NCBI RefSeq assembly: GCF_038404745.2
Contig: NZ_JAYKTT020000002.1
Coordinates: forward strand, 238,491 to 302,490
DNA: 64,000 nucleotides
DNA from: Chlorogloeopsis sp038404745
GTDB lineage: Bacteria; Cyanobacteriota; Cyanobacteriia; Cyanobacteriales; Nostocaceae
Reading direction: 5' to 3'
How positions within the stretch are numbered: position 1 is the first letter of the stretch; the number at the start of each line of letters is the position of its first letter. Position numbers and translations under genes: made by a program. Shown piece by piece: positions 42,657 through 52,406 of the stretch. Under the pieces are notes generated by a model. It saw nothing but the letters and a program-made list of their open reading frames with translations, did not search any database and had not been told where the DNA came from.

Positions 42657-42757
42657 GACAATATGGGATTTTGGATTGCTAAGTGCTAAATGCTAATAGC
42701 TAAGTTCATTGCAGTAAACCATTAGTCATTAGCAATTAACAATAGGGAGGAGAAAAA

Positions 42758-44164
42758 ATGCGATCGCGAACATTGAGAGAAGGTTCTGTCGGATTATTGA
42801 TATTAGTGGGGTTAGGCGTATTTGGAGCGATTATCTTATGGTTAAATCGCTTTACTGCTGCTAGAAGCTCGTATAAAGTGTTTGTTGAATTTGCTAATGC
42901 TGGTGGGATGCAAAGGGGGGCTGCGGTTCGCTACCGCGGCGTTAAGGTTGGTAATATTTCCGCTATCCGTCCGGGGCCAAACAATGTAGAAGTAGAAATA
43001 GAAATTGCCGATCCTAACCTTGTTATCCCTCGTGATGTCACGGTAGAAGCCAATCAATCCGGTTTGATTAGCGAAAGTATCGTTGACATTACACCCAAAT
43101 CACCATTAACCTCCCAAGAAGTTACTGCTAAACCATTAGACAAAAATTGCGATCCTAGCTTGATTGTTTGTAATGGCTCACGGTTAAAAGGTCAAATTGG
43201 TATTAGCCTTGATGAGTTAATTCGCACTACCAGTCGCTTGGCTGTTCTTTATACTCAGCCAAATTTCTATGGCAATGCCAATGAAGCATTAAGAAACACT
43301 TCTGTTGCCGCAGCCGAAGTAGCTCAACTCAGTCGTGATATCTCTAATTTGACTAAATCTACGCAAAGCCAATTGAATAGTTTTTCAAATGCTGCAAATG
43401 CAGTATCAGATGCGGCAGATACAATCAGTGTATCCACTTCTAGAACTGTTGCTCAATTTGGTACTACAGCCAAGGAAATTAGTGTAACTGCAAATCAAGC
43501 TAATCAGTTGCTCAATAACCTCAATACCCTGGTGACAACAAATCGTTCTTCGCTAGTTACAGCGTTAAATAATATTACCGAAACCAGCAATCAACTGCGA
43601 ACAACAGTTGGTAGCCTATCACCTACCGTAAATCGGTTAACGCAAGGAGAGTTACTACAAAATTTAGAAACCCTCTCGGCAAATGCAGCCCAAGCCTCAG
43701 CTAATTTGCGTGATGCTACCCAAGCGCTAAATACTCCTAGCAATCTGTTGGTACTGCAACAAACTCTGGATTCTGCACGAGTAACATTTGAAAATACTCA
43801 GAAAATCACCTCTGATTTGGATGATATAACTGGCGATCCAGCTTTGCGGGAAAAAATTAAGCAGTTGATTAATGGTTTGAGTGGTTTGGTGTCTTCTACA
43901 GAACAAATGCAACAGCAAGTGCAAGTTGCATCCACCTTAGATGCAATTCAAACGGACATTAAAAATCCAAATATCAGACTAACAACACCACAAAAAAGTC
44001 AACAACAGTTGATGTTTCACCTTTCACCTCCTGCTTTGACAAGTGCTAACAAACAACTTCAACCAAATGTTAATTTAGAATCTCTAAACTCATCTCAACA
44101 AAAGTTATTGCAGCAGTTACGAGAGTATGAGAAGCAGCGGCAGCAAGAAGAGCTTGGTAAATGA
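42758..44164 (+). CDS. MCE (MlaD/TGD2-like) lipid-transport protein
   Basis: 468 residues with one N-terminal membrane helix ('GLLILVGLGVFGAIILWLN'), one MCE domain (about 35-115, 'YKVFVEFANAGGMQRGAAVR' and 'IPRDVTVEANQSGLIS') and a long helical part rich in Asn, Ser and Thr ending in a Gln/Glu-rich tail. MCE proteins form hexameric rings or tubes that shuttle lipids for the adjacent ATPase. GGGAGGAG eight bases upstream supports the start. Confidence 0.85.
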   Translation: MRSRTLREGSVGLLILVGLGVFGAIILWLNRFTAARSSYKVFVEFANAGGMQRGAAVRYRGVKVGNISAIRPGPNNVEVEIEIADPNLVIPRDVTVEANQSGLISESIVDITPKSPLTSQEVTAKPLDKNCDPSLIVCNGSRLKGQIGISLDELIRTTSRLAVLYTQPNFYGNANEALRNTSVAAAEVAQLSRDISNLTKSTQSQLNSFSNAANAVSDAADTISVSTSRTVAQFGTTAKEISVTANQANQLLNNLNTLVTTNRSSLVTALNNITETSNQLRTTVGSLSPTVNRLTQGELLQNLETLSANAAQASANLRDATQALNTPSNLLVLQQTLDSARVTFENTQKITSDLDDITGDPALREKIKQLINGLSGLVSSTEQMQQQVQVASTLDAIQTDIKNPNIRLTTPQKSQQQLMFHLSPPALTSANKQLQPNVNLESLNSSQQKLLQQLREYEKQRQQEELGK

Positions 44165-44236
44165 GCAAACAAAAAAGCGATCGCACTCTCATCTTTTTGA
44201 CTGTTGCGATCGCACACAAGATTTGTCTCTACAAAC

Positions 44237-44947
44237 TTATATCTTCCTTACCACAGGCTGATTATCTTTGACTTCGCCAATTAAAACTACATCGGCACAA
44301 TTGACAAAGATACCGTTTTCCAAAACACCAGGAATATTATTCAGTGTTTTCTCTAGATTTTCAGGATCAGCTATAGTCTCAAACTTAACATCTATTACCA
44401 TATTACCTTGGTCGGTAATTACTGGGCCAGCCTTTTTGACTCCCATACGGAGTTCTGGTTTCCCACCAAGCTTTTCTATCGCCTGCATTACGGGCGTGAC
44501 TGCCATCGGAATAACTTCTACTGGCACGGGAAAAACTGAACCCAGGCGATCGACTAATTTGCCACCATCGACAACGACAACAAATTGATTAGCTAGATAA
44601 TCTACTACCTTTTCACGAGTATGTGCCGCACCGCCACCTTTAATCAAATTCTTGTGCGGATCTACCTCATCAGCACCATCAATGGCAATATCAATATGGT
44701 CAATAGCGTCTAAAGTGGTTAGCGGGATACCATATTGCTTTGCCAAAACTTCTGCTTGAAAAGAGGTAGGAACACCAACAATATCTTGGAGTTCACCAGA
44801 CTGAAGGCGTTCTCCGATAAACTGAATGGCATATGCCGTAGTCGATCCCGTACCTAAACCAACGATAGAACCTGATTTGACTAAAGCTGCGGCAGCTTTG
44901 CCTACTTCTTGCTTCATCAATTTCACGGGATCTGTTGCTGCGCTCAT
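44237..44947 (-). CDS. rpiA: Ribose-5-phosphate isomerase A
   Basis: The 236-residue enzyme interconverts ribose-5-phosphate and ribulose-5-phosphate in the pentose phosphate and Calvin cycles. Motifs are 'GLGTGSTTAYAI', 'AIDGADEVDPHKNLIKGGGA' with the catalytic Asp/Lys region, and 'GSVFPVPVEVIP'. The frame opens at a TTG two codons upstream, but ATG 44947 with CAGGAG upstream fits better. Two HIP1 sites lie in the short gap after its end (44178 and 44207). Confidence 0.95.
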   Translation of the reverse strand: MSAATDPVKLMKQEVGKAAAALVKSGSIVGLGTGSTTAYAIQFIGERLQSGELQDIVGVPTSFQAEVLAKQYGIPLTTLDAIDHIDIAIDGADEVDPHKNLIKGGGAAHTREKVVDYLANQFVVVVDGGKLVDRLGSVFPVPVEVIPMAVTPVMQAIEKLGGKPELRMGVKKAGPVITDQGNMVIDVKFETIADPENLEKTLNNIPGVLENGIFVNCADVVLIGEVKDNQPVVRKI

Positions 44948-45043
44948 TCCCAAAACTCCTGAAAAACTGACTATAGTCCATAGTAGGGGAGAGTGGGAGA
45001 GTGAAAAAGTTAAAAGTTAAAAGTCAAGGTTTTAGGGCAAAAT

Positions 45044-45907
45044 TTAGCGTAAAATTCTTGTAATCGCACTATTAGCCTGAGACTCATACCCGCCCCCAAA
45101 CAGATTAAAATGATTGACGATGTGATACAAGTTATACAAAGTCTTTCGCTTCTCATATCCTTCATCTAGGGGAAATATCTCGCTATACCCCCGATAAAAT
45201 GCTGCTGGGAAACCACCAAAAAGTTCTGTCATTGCGATATCAACTTCTCTATCTCCAAAGTAAGTTGCTGGATCGAAAATTACAGGTTCTCCTTGCACGC
45301 TAAACCCAGCATTCCCACCCCACAAATCACCATGTACCAAAGCAGGTTGCGGGTTGTGTCCTTCTAATAGTTCAGGAATCGCTGCCAGTAGTTCTTCTGC
45401 TTGGGCAAAACGCCCGCCCCGTCGTCTTGCTAACTGGAATTGATAACCTAAACGATGTTTGGCATAAAATTCTGCCCAGTCTGATGTCCAAGTGTTAATT
45501 TGGGGTGTAGAACCGATAGTGTTGTTTATTTCCCACCCAAAACCTTGCTGGCTGATGGCTTTATGCATTGCTGCTAATTTGCCCCCCATCTCTTCCCAAG
45601 ACTTGGTATTACCCGAACCAATCTCCAACCATTCCAACACTAAATAGCAAGAATTACCTGCTGTTCCCCAACAAATTGGCTTGGGAACGCGAATGGTATT
45701 TGTATCGAACATTTGCTGTAAACCCAATGCCTCTGCTTCAAACATGGCAGCTTGGGATGCTTGATTAAGCTTGGTAAAGTAAGTACGCTTACCATCACAG
45801 ACAGCATATCCTTGATTGATGCATCCACCACCAACGCTGCGTCGCTGTGAGGAGCAAAATTTTTCGCCACTTACTTGACTAATATGGGCATCAATTTCAG
45901 TCCACAT
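45044..45907 (-). CDS. Fructosamine kinase family protein
   Basis: 287 residues with an APH-like kinase fold: 'VGGGCINQGYAV', 'YFTKLNQ', 'YLVLEWLEIG', the catalytic loop 'ALVHGDLWGGNAGF' and 'VIFDPATYFGDREVDIAMTE'. The family phosphorylates sugar-modified (glycated) amines as protein repair; plants and cyanobacteria have the ribulosamine-type enzyme. It lies between rpiA and an M16 peptidase gene, all on the minus strand. Confidence 0.9.
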   Translation of the reverse strand: MWTEIDAHISQVSGEKFCSSQRRSVGGGCINQGYAVCDGKRTYFTKLNQASQAAMFEAEALGLQQMFDTNTIRVPKPICWGTAGNSCYLVLEWLEIGSGNTKSWEEMGGKLAAMHKAISQQGFGWEINNTIGSTPQINTWTSDWAEFYAKHRLGYQFQLARRRGGRFAQAEELLAAIPELLEGHNPQPALVHGDLWGGNAGFSVQGEPVIFDPATYFGDREVDIAMTELFGGFPAAFYRGYSEIFPLDEGYEKRKTLYNLYHIVNHFNLFGGGYESQANSAITRILR

Positions 45908-45962
45908 TGTTTAGGAGATAGGGGACAGAGGACAGTTAATATTATCTAATACTGAGAACTGT

Positions 45963-47249
45963 TTACTGATGTGGTTTGAGAACTACTACACCGTAAGCGT
46001 CAGGAGAAAGATACTTTTGGGCTGCTGCCATCAAGTCAGTTGCATTCTGCGCCTGAATGTGATTCGGGTAATCAAAGGCTGGTTCCAAATCTCCTATCAA
46101 TGTTTGATAGTAGCCATACAACCCGCCCCGATCGCTTGGTGTTTCGTTACCAAAAATAAACCGATTCGCAACTCGCTGGCGCACTTTGGCAATTTCTGAC
46201 TCTGGGATGATTTCTGTTTGCAGTCTCCTGATATTTTGGACGATCGCCTCTTCTACAACAGTTAAATTTTCCACCGGACAATGGACAGAAATATAAAATG
46301 TCCCTTGGAGTTTATGAGTGATGTTGCTCGCAGAGATATGGGAAACTAGTCCCCGTTCTTCTCGCAAATCCCTGACAAGCATAGATGTCCGCCCATGTCC
46401 TAAAATAGCTGTCAAAACATCTAAGGCATAAGTTTCATCGAGTTGGAGCAACCCTGGAACTCGCCAAAGCATTACCAGTCTTGCTTGCTGGAGACTTTCA
46501 TCAATAAACTCATGGCGGACGATTTCTGTAAATTTAGGTTCGGGAGCGATCGCTAAATGTTGCTTGTTGATTATTGTTTTTTGATGGCGATCAGTTTGTG
46601 TAAATCCCTCGGCAACAATTTCAATTAATTCTTCTACTGGCAAATTGCCCACAGCTACAGCTGTAATTGACTGAGGTTGATACCAGCTACTATGAAAATC
46701 CCGCATTTGCTGGGCTTGGAGTTGGGAAATAACCTTTTCAGGGCCTAATACCGGACGTCGATAAGGTAGCTCTTCAAATGCTAATTCCATTGCCTTTCTG
46801 TAAGTTCGACGACGGGGATTGTCTTCAGAACGCCTAATTTCTTCTAAAATGACAAATCGCTCCCGTTCAAAGGCGTCGTCAGTAATACTAGCATTTAGTA
46901 CCACATCTATTTGGAGTGGGGCAAGCTCGGCAAAATCTTTAGGAGCAGTAGTGATATAGTAATGAGTATAATCCTGGCTGGTGGCGGCATTGGTAACAGC
47001 ACCCCGCTCTTCAATTCGACGTTCAAATTCGCCCATTGCTAGCCGCTCAGTCCCCTTAAAAATCATATGCTCTAGAAAGTGAGCCATGCCATTAATTGCA
47101 TCCGTTTCTATGGCTGAACCAACGTTAACCCACAAGCTGAGATTAACTGCTTCCACCGACATCTGTTCAGCTACGATTGTCAAACCATTGGGCAACTGGT
47201 GTAGTGTGGGTGCATTCAGACGAGGAAATTTTAGCAGGGTTGAGGTCAT
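45963..47249 (-). CDS. M16 family zinc metallopeptidase
   Basis: 428 residues. The inverted zinc motif HxxEH is at 57-61 ('HFLEHMIFKGT'), followed by 'ERRIEERGAVTNAATSQDYT' and the C-terminal 'LFVDRF'-like dimer region ('NETPSDRGGLYGYYQTLIG'). By family it degrades peptides and resembles mitochondrial processing peptidase. It ends 55 bases before the fructosamine kinase gene. No unusual features. Confidence 0.9.
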   Translation of the reverse strand: MTSTLLKFPRLNAPTLHQLPNGLTIVAEQMSVEAVNLSLWVNVGSAIETDAINGMAHFLEHMIFKGTERLAMGEFERRIEERGAVTNAATSQDYTHYYITTAPKDFAELAPLQIDVVLNASITDDAFERERFVILEEIRRSEDNPRRRTYRKAMELAFEELPYRRPVLGPEKVISQLQAQQMRDFHSSWYQPQSITAVAVGNLPVEELIEIVAEGFTQTDRHQKTIINKQHLAIAPEPKFTEIVRHEFIDESLQQARLVMLWRVPGLLQLDETYALDVLTAILGHGRTSMLVRDLREERGLVSHISASNITHKLQGTFYISVHCPVENLTVVEEAIVQNIRRLQTEIIPESEIAKVRQRVANRFIFGNETPSDRGGLYGYYQTLIGDLEPAFDYPNHIQAQNATDLMAAAQKYLSPDAYGVVVLKPHQ

Positions 47250-47438
47250 GGGTGATTGAGAGGAACGCTAATACTCTATATCTTACATAGGCTTTAATTG
47301 AGCATTGTAAAGATATCACTTCAGTACAGAAAATTTACTGAGTCTTGCCTGTGTTGTGAAGGCGCTTTTGTTATGGGCAATTGCGACAATCAGATAAAAT
47401 TATAAATATAAATATTAAGAAATATAAAGAAATCTTCA

Positions 47439-48953
47439 ATGACCAGTCGTAAAAATAAATCCCGTGCGATCGTGATTGGTGCTGGAATCGGCGGACTCAC
47501 AGCTGGAGCATTATTGGCGCGTAGAGGATACAGTGTTCTAATTTTGGATCAAGCCTTAGTACCAGGAGGCTGTGCTTCTACCTTTAAGCGTAAAGGCTTT
47601 ACCTTTGATGTGGGGGCTACCCAAGTAGCAGGATTGGAGCCAGGAGGAATCCACCAGCGAATATTCTCTGAATTAGCAATTGAATTACCAAAAGCCACAC
47701 CTTGCGATCCCGCTTGTGCTGTTTATTTACCTGGAGAAAAAACACCTGTAAATGTTTGGCGCGATCCCCAAAAATGGCAAGAAGAACGGCAAAGGCAGTT
47801 TCCTGGTAGTGAGCCTTTTTGGCAGTTAATAGCAGCATTATTTAAAGCGAGTTGGGAATTTCAAGGACGCAACCCGGTACTACCACCCCGTAACCTTTGG
47901 GATTTATCACAACTAATTCAGGCGGTACGTCCAGGTACATTAATTACCGTGCCTTATACCTTATTTACAGTTGGGGATGCTTTGCGTGCCTATGGATTAG
48001 AAAATGATAGACGTTTGCGCACATTTTTGGATTTGCAATTGAAGCTATATTCTCAGGTAAATGCCGAGGAAACAGCTTTACTTTACGCGGCTACGGCATT
48101 GAGTGTATCGCAACAACCGCAAGGATTATTTCATCTGCAAGGTAGTATGCAGGTACTGAGCGATCGCTTAGTAGAAGCTTTGGAAAGAAATGGCGGACAG
48201 TTGTTAATGCGTCATAGTGTCGAACAAATTATCGTCAAGCATGGCAAAGCAACAGCAGTGGTAATTCACGATCGCAAAACTGGGGAAGTGTGGACTGAAC
48301 CAGCAGATTGCATAGTTGCTAACGTTACTGTCCAAAATTTAATGCAATTGTTAGGCAAGAAAGCGCCCCGTGGATATCAAAAGCGTGTACACAAATTACC
48401 ACCCGCATCAGGTGCTTTTGTAGTGTATTTAGGTGTGGATGAAAGCGCTATTCCGCTTGAATGTCCACCCCACCTTCAGTTTATGTATGATGGGAATGGC
48501 CCGCTTGGTGAGAACAATTCTTTATTTGTATCCGTTAGTCGTCCAGGGGATGGTCGTGCGCCTGCAGGAAGAAGCACAATTATTGCATCCACCTTTGTAG
48601 ATCCGCAAACTTGGTGGCACACAGAAGATTATCAAGGTTTAAAGAAAAAGTATACAGAAGATGCGATCGCTCGCCTTGCTCAATTTTTCTACTTAAAACC
48701 GGAAACTATGATTCATGTAGAATCAGCAACACCCCGCACGTTTGCACATTTTACAGCACGCGAGCAAGGAATTGTCGGTGGTATTGGTCAAAGAATACCT
48801 ACGTTTGGCCCTTTTGGTTTTGCCAATCGTACACCCATCAACCATTTGTGGTTGGTTGGTGACTCAACCCATCCCGGTGAAGGTACCGCAGGCGTCAGTT
48901 ACTCTGCACTAACAGTAGTCAAGCAAATAGAAGCACAATTCCAAAGGAGTTAG
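47439..48953 (+). CDS. crtD: Carotenoid C-3',4' desaturase-like (CrtD)
   Basis: 504 residues with the FAD motif 'RAIVIGAGIGGLTAGALLAR', 'PGGCASTFKRKGFTFDVGAT' and 'LWLVGDSTHPGEGTAGVSYS' at the end. 'QVAGLEPGGIHQRIF' and 'PCDPACAVYLPGE' match cyanobacterial CrtD, which acts late in myxol-type carotenoid synthesis. The specific assignment rests on remembered similarity; membership of the CrtI family is certain. No other crt gene adjoins it. Confidence 0.75.
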   Translation: MTSRKNKSRAIVIGAGIGGLTAGALLARRGYSVLILDQALVPGGCASTFKRKGFTFDVGATQVAGLEPGGIHQRIFSELAIELPKATPCDPACAVYLPGEKTPVNVWRDPQKWQEERQRQFPGSEPFWQLIAALFKASWEFQGRNPVLPPRNLWDLSQLIQAVRPGTLITVPYTLFTVGDALRAYGLENDRRLRTFLDLQLKLYSQVNAEETALLYAATALSVSQQPQGLFHLQGSMQVLSDRLVEALERNGGQLLMRHSVEQIIVKHGKATAVVIHDRKTGEVWTEPADCIVANVTVQNLMQLLGKKAPRGYQKRVHKLPPASGAFVVYLGVDESAIPLECPPHLQFMYDGNGPLGENNSLFVSVSRPGDGRAPAGRSTIIASTFVDPQTWWHTEDYQGLKKKYTEDAIARLAQFFYLKPETMIHVESATPRTFAHFTAREQGIVGGIGQRIPTFGPFGFANRTPINHLWLVGDSTHPGEGTAGVSYSALTVVKQIEAQFQRS

Positions 48954-49045
48954 TGCGCGATCACCCTCTACCAACTGATAGCAGGTAATGAAAACCTATA
49001 TTCCTAGCCTCTAGCTCCTAGTCCCTAGCCCCTAATTTTAAGAGG

Positions 49046-49717
49046 CTACATATAACTAACCTGAGAATGGGAATGGGAAGCCTTTTGAATTTCTTCTTTA
49101 ATACTATCGATGTCAATGAAGCAATCAGCCACATTAATTAAGCTTTCGCTAGTCATTGAGCGTAAACTAACAACCTCTACTCTTACTCCTTTGTAGGAGA
49201 CAGCATTAACAGCATAAGCCAAGTCTCCATCTCCGCTCACTAGAACCACAGTATCGCAGTAGGGAGCTAAAGTCATCATATCTACAGCAAGTTCAACTTC
49301 CAAATTGGCTTTTTTAGAACCATCAGGAAATTGCACTACATCTTTGGTGACTACACGATAACCATTGCGACGCATCCACAATAGAAAACCCTGTTGTTTT
49401 TCATTGGTGCGATCAACTCCGGTGTAGAAGAAAGCACGCAAAAGTTTGCCACCTTTAGCTAGATGGCAAAGTAATTTTGAATAATCAATTTCAATACCTA
49501 GTTGTAAAGCTGCATAAAATAAGTTTGAACCATCAATCAAAACAACTACTCGACCGCGATTTGAGACATTGCAAATCGAATCTTCACCAGAAATATCTGG
49601 CATTTCAATGTTGTCATCTTGAAAACTCGTTTCGAGCAAATTTGGTTCTTGATACAGCGGTTGCTGTTTCCATCCTTGATTTTGATTGTTTTTTTTGTTA
49701 AAATTAGTAATAGTCAT
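49046..49717 (-). CDS. NYN domain protein, LabA-like
   Basis: 223 residues with a disordered N-terminus and a NYN (PIN-like) core from about residue 52: 'GRVVVLIDGSNLFYAALQLG', 'DGSKKANLEVELAVDMMTLA' and 'DTVVLVSGDGDLAYAVNAV', keeping the acidic residues of the metal site. LabA in Synechococcus belongs to this family and affects circadian gene expression. The C-terminal 'SYM' tail is short. Whether it cuts RNA is not known. Confidence 0.8.
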   Translation of the reverse strand: MTITNFNKKNNQNQGWKQQPLYQEPNLLETSFQDDNIEMPDISGEDSICNVSNRGRVVVLIDGSNLFYAALQLGIEIDYSKLLCHLAKGGKLLRAFFYTGVDRTNEKQQGFLLWMRRNGYRVVTKDVVQFPDGSKKANLEVELAVDMMTLAPYCDTVVLVSGDGDLAYAVNAVSYKGVRVEVVSLRSMTSESLINVADCFIDIDSIKEEIQKASHSHSQVSYM

Positions 49718-50193
49718 TAATTACCTCTAAATGTAAATTCAAGAAATTTATGGAAGACAAATTGGAAATGAAAGACTGTAATCGTTAGCGCAAAGGCACA
49801 TTCAGCTTTCTTACAGTTTGTCAAAATTTTGTTTAAGTGTGAACTTGCTCAATATTGAGTGTCACATTACAACTGCTTGGCCAAAGATGATAGCTCATAT
49901 TTTATATAAAGAACAATCTATGCCAGATTAAAAAATCGACAGGAGATATTGTCAGTAGCTTTGTGTAGCAATTAAATCCCCTTTATAACATATGCAACGT
50001 AAATGCAAACAAATATTCTAAACTTTACAGCGCTGTAGTCTGTGCCTGAGAAATCTGTTTTGCCCCTATTGCATAAAAATTAATTCTAGTTCATTGTTGA
50101 CTTGACTGTGGAGCAGGTAATGCAAATTCAGAGCCCCAACCTTTGAAATATCCTCAGGTTAGGAGATAACACAGATATAAATAAAATTAAGTG
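49718..50193. other. Intergenic region without a supported gene
   Basis: 476 AT-rich bases. No frame, repeat or hairpin of note was seen apart from scattered short inverted words. Confidence 0.5.
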
Positions 50194-52251
50194 CTACTGT
50201 CCTTCAATCATCAACGGTGTTGGTAGCTGCGTTGATGGTGGTGGTGGCTGAAACTGTGGTTGAGGTTTAGGATTAAGCAGCTCGCGCCACATCCGGATTT
50301 GCTCTTGTGCTTCGCTATAAGCAGCTGTGCTACGGGGAATTAGTTTAGCTGTTTCAATTCCCTTCAAGATATCAGACTCGCTTTGAGAGCGTGCTGTTTG
50401 CAATATTTGCTGGCTCCACTGATCAATGGCTATATTAACGTCGGTTCTTAAAAAACTAGTAACAGGCACTCGATTAGCCAATCGAATTGCCTCTGCCAGA
50501 GCTTCTGGATTGGCAGCCAGTGCTACTTCCCGTGCTTTTTTCCAATTCTCTGTTGCGTCAATTTGTCCTTGCCAATCATCAATGGCTGCTTGTACTTCAC
50601 CAGAAAGTGCTCTTCCTGGGGCAATTTGTCGTGCAACCGTAATCGCACCGGCAAGGTTGCCAAGGCTAGCCAAATTCCTGGCTTGATCTAGGAAAGGTTG
50701 ATCTTGAATACGCTGAACCTTTGCTGTCCAATTGGCAATTTTTCTTCTCGCTTCTCGATATAATGCACGTCCGCGACTAATCTGACTTGCTTCGGCGATC
50801 GCAGCTTGCAAGGAGTTGACATCTTCTGACACAGCTATTTGTTCAGCACGATCTAAATATGGTTTATCTTCAATTGTCTGGATCTGTGCAACCCAGCCAT
50901 TAATTTCTTGTTTTGCTTCTTGCGCACGAGGATTAGTATCGGGAATCTGTTGTGCTTCGGTAATGGCTGCTGCCAAATCGGGAATTGAGCCTTGAAGCGC
51001 TAGCGATCGCGCTCTATCTAGCCTAGCGACATCTTCAATTTCTAGCTGCCAGAAGGCAATCAACTGCTGTGCTTTTTCATAACTTGGTCTTGATGCATCA
51101 ATTTGGCTGGCTTGGGCAATAGCTGTCTCTAAGCCGGCTACGTTACCTACCCAGGCATTTCTTTGCGCCTCAGCCAAAGCAATAAAGTCTTCTGTTTCCA
51201 ACTCCAATCCGGTAATCGGAGGAATTTGTTGGGCAATGGAAATAGCTTCGTCAGCATCACGCTGGTCTAATTTTTGCTGCGCTAACTCCAACATTTGGCG
51301 TCCAAAATTGGGAATTTTTTCTTGAGCCTTCTGATAAACGTAACTGCTTTTTTCTATAGACTCTACCAGCTTGATCGCTTTGATTAAATTGTCCACATTG
51401 CCGCTTTGTGCCAATCCTTCGGCTTTTGCTAATTTCTCGCCGTCTTCTCTAGCTACGGTAATCAGACGATTTAATTCATCATATTTAATACTTGCCCAGA
51501 ATCTATTATCTACCCGCAGTAATTTCGCAGCAGTCATAAATGCGTCGTGCCATTTTTGCTCGCGCATTTTAGCTTCTGCTTCATTGTAGGTGTTTTCTGC
51601 ATCCGACCAAATTGATTGCCAGCTAGAGATTTCTTCTTCTACAAGTTTGTATGCAGGTACATCTTCGGGAATTTGTCGAACTGTGGCGATCGCTTCCTCT
51701 AACTTGCCAGCGTGGAAACTTTCCGAAGCCAACTTGACAATATCTCGCGACCATTCTTCTATAAAACGGTCTATTTCCGGTCGCAGTGGGTGGCTTCTTG
51801 GCAATTGTTTAACCAGGGCGATCGCTTGCAGCAAATCCTTTACAGTTTGCTTAGAAGCTGCTAGTTGAGCACAGTGCAATCTTACCGAAGCACTAGCAAG
51901 AGGCCAGAAAATCGCTGGACAGTTTGGCGCTGCTGGCAGTTTTAACAGCATCGCCATTGACATGAATGCTACAGTTCCAGGGATTATTGTTAACAATAAC
52001 ACCCACAAAACCCAACTTTTCACCCAGCGCGGCAGCTTTTTGGAACTATGGCTAGGTGGCAAAGTTGGTTGGGAATGAAGATCATCTTCCGGAGATGGTG
52101 GTTCAGGATTTCTCCGTTTTGACCGCTTTGCAGACTTCGAGGTGGAACCACTAGCTGGCACACCTGGTTTTGATTGGGATAATCTTGTTATCGGATCTGG
52201 CTGCATGCCTCCGTTTTGCGACCAACTTTCTGGAATATCCCGCTCTGTCAT
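50194..52251 (-). CDS. Membrane-anchored protein with helical repeats
   Basis: 685 residues. A basic, Pro/Ser-rich cytosolic start (1-75) and one transmembrane helix (about 78-105, 'WVLWVLLLTIIPGTVAFMSM') are followed by a long helical-repeat region. From about residue 390 units of 52-55 residues can be seen, each ending in 'I..W' and containing 'LDRA...A...DL.AAI..A..I' (for instance 'INGWVAQIQTIEDKPYLDRA' and 'IANWTAKVQRIQDQPFLDQA'). The tail is Pro/Gln-rich. It resembles a TPR-like scaffold. The function is unknown. Confidence 0.65.
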   Translation of the reverse strand: MTERDIPESWSQNGGMQPDPITRLSQSKPGVPASGSTSKSAKRSKRRNPEPPSPEDDLHSQPTLPPSHSSKKLPRWVKSWVLWVLLLTIIPGTVAFMSMAMLLKLPAAPNCPAIFWPLASASVRLHCAQLAASKQTVKDLLQAIALVKQLPRSHPLRPEIDRFIEEWSRDIVKLASESFHAGKLEEAIATVRQIPEDVPAYKLVEEEISSWQSIWSDAENTYNEAEAKMREQKWHDAFMTAAKLLRVDNRFWASIKYDELNRLITVAREDGEKLAKAEGLAQSGNVDNLIKAIKLVESIEKSSYVYQKAQEKIPNFGRQMLELAQQKLDQRDADEAISIAQQIPPITGLELETEDFIALAEAQRNAWVGNVAGLETAIAQASQIDASRPSYEKAQQLIAFWQLEIEDVARLDRARSLALQGSIPDLAAAITEAQQIPDTNPRAQEAKQEINGWVAQIQTIEDKPYLDRAEQIAVSEDVNSLQAAIAEASQISRGRALYREARRKIANWTAKVQRIQDQPFLDQARNLASLGNLAGAITVARQIAPGRALSGEVQAAIDDWQGQIDATENWKKAREVALAANPEALAEAIRLANRVPVTSFLRTDVNIAIDQWSQQILQTARSQSESDILKGIETAKLIPRSTAAYSEAQEQIRMWRELLNPKPQPQFQPPPPSTQLPTPLMIEGQ

Positions 52252-52406
52252 TTTTCACACCGAGGTAATTTAACAGCGATCAGCCTTAAATTTCAATTTC
52301 TGTTGTTGTCATGGTAACCCTCCTATCGGGAAAAAGCTACCTCTTGCACGAACTTATCTCCATAGATATCATTACCATCTTACAATTTGGGTATGTATTT
52401 ATACTA

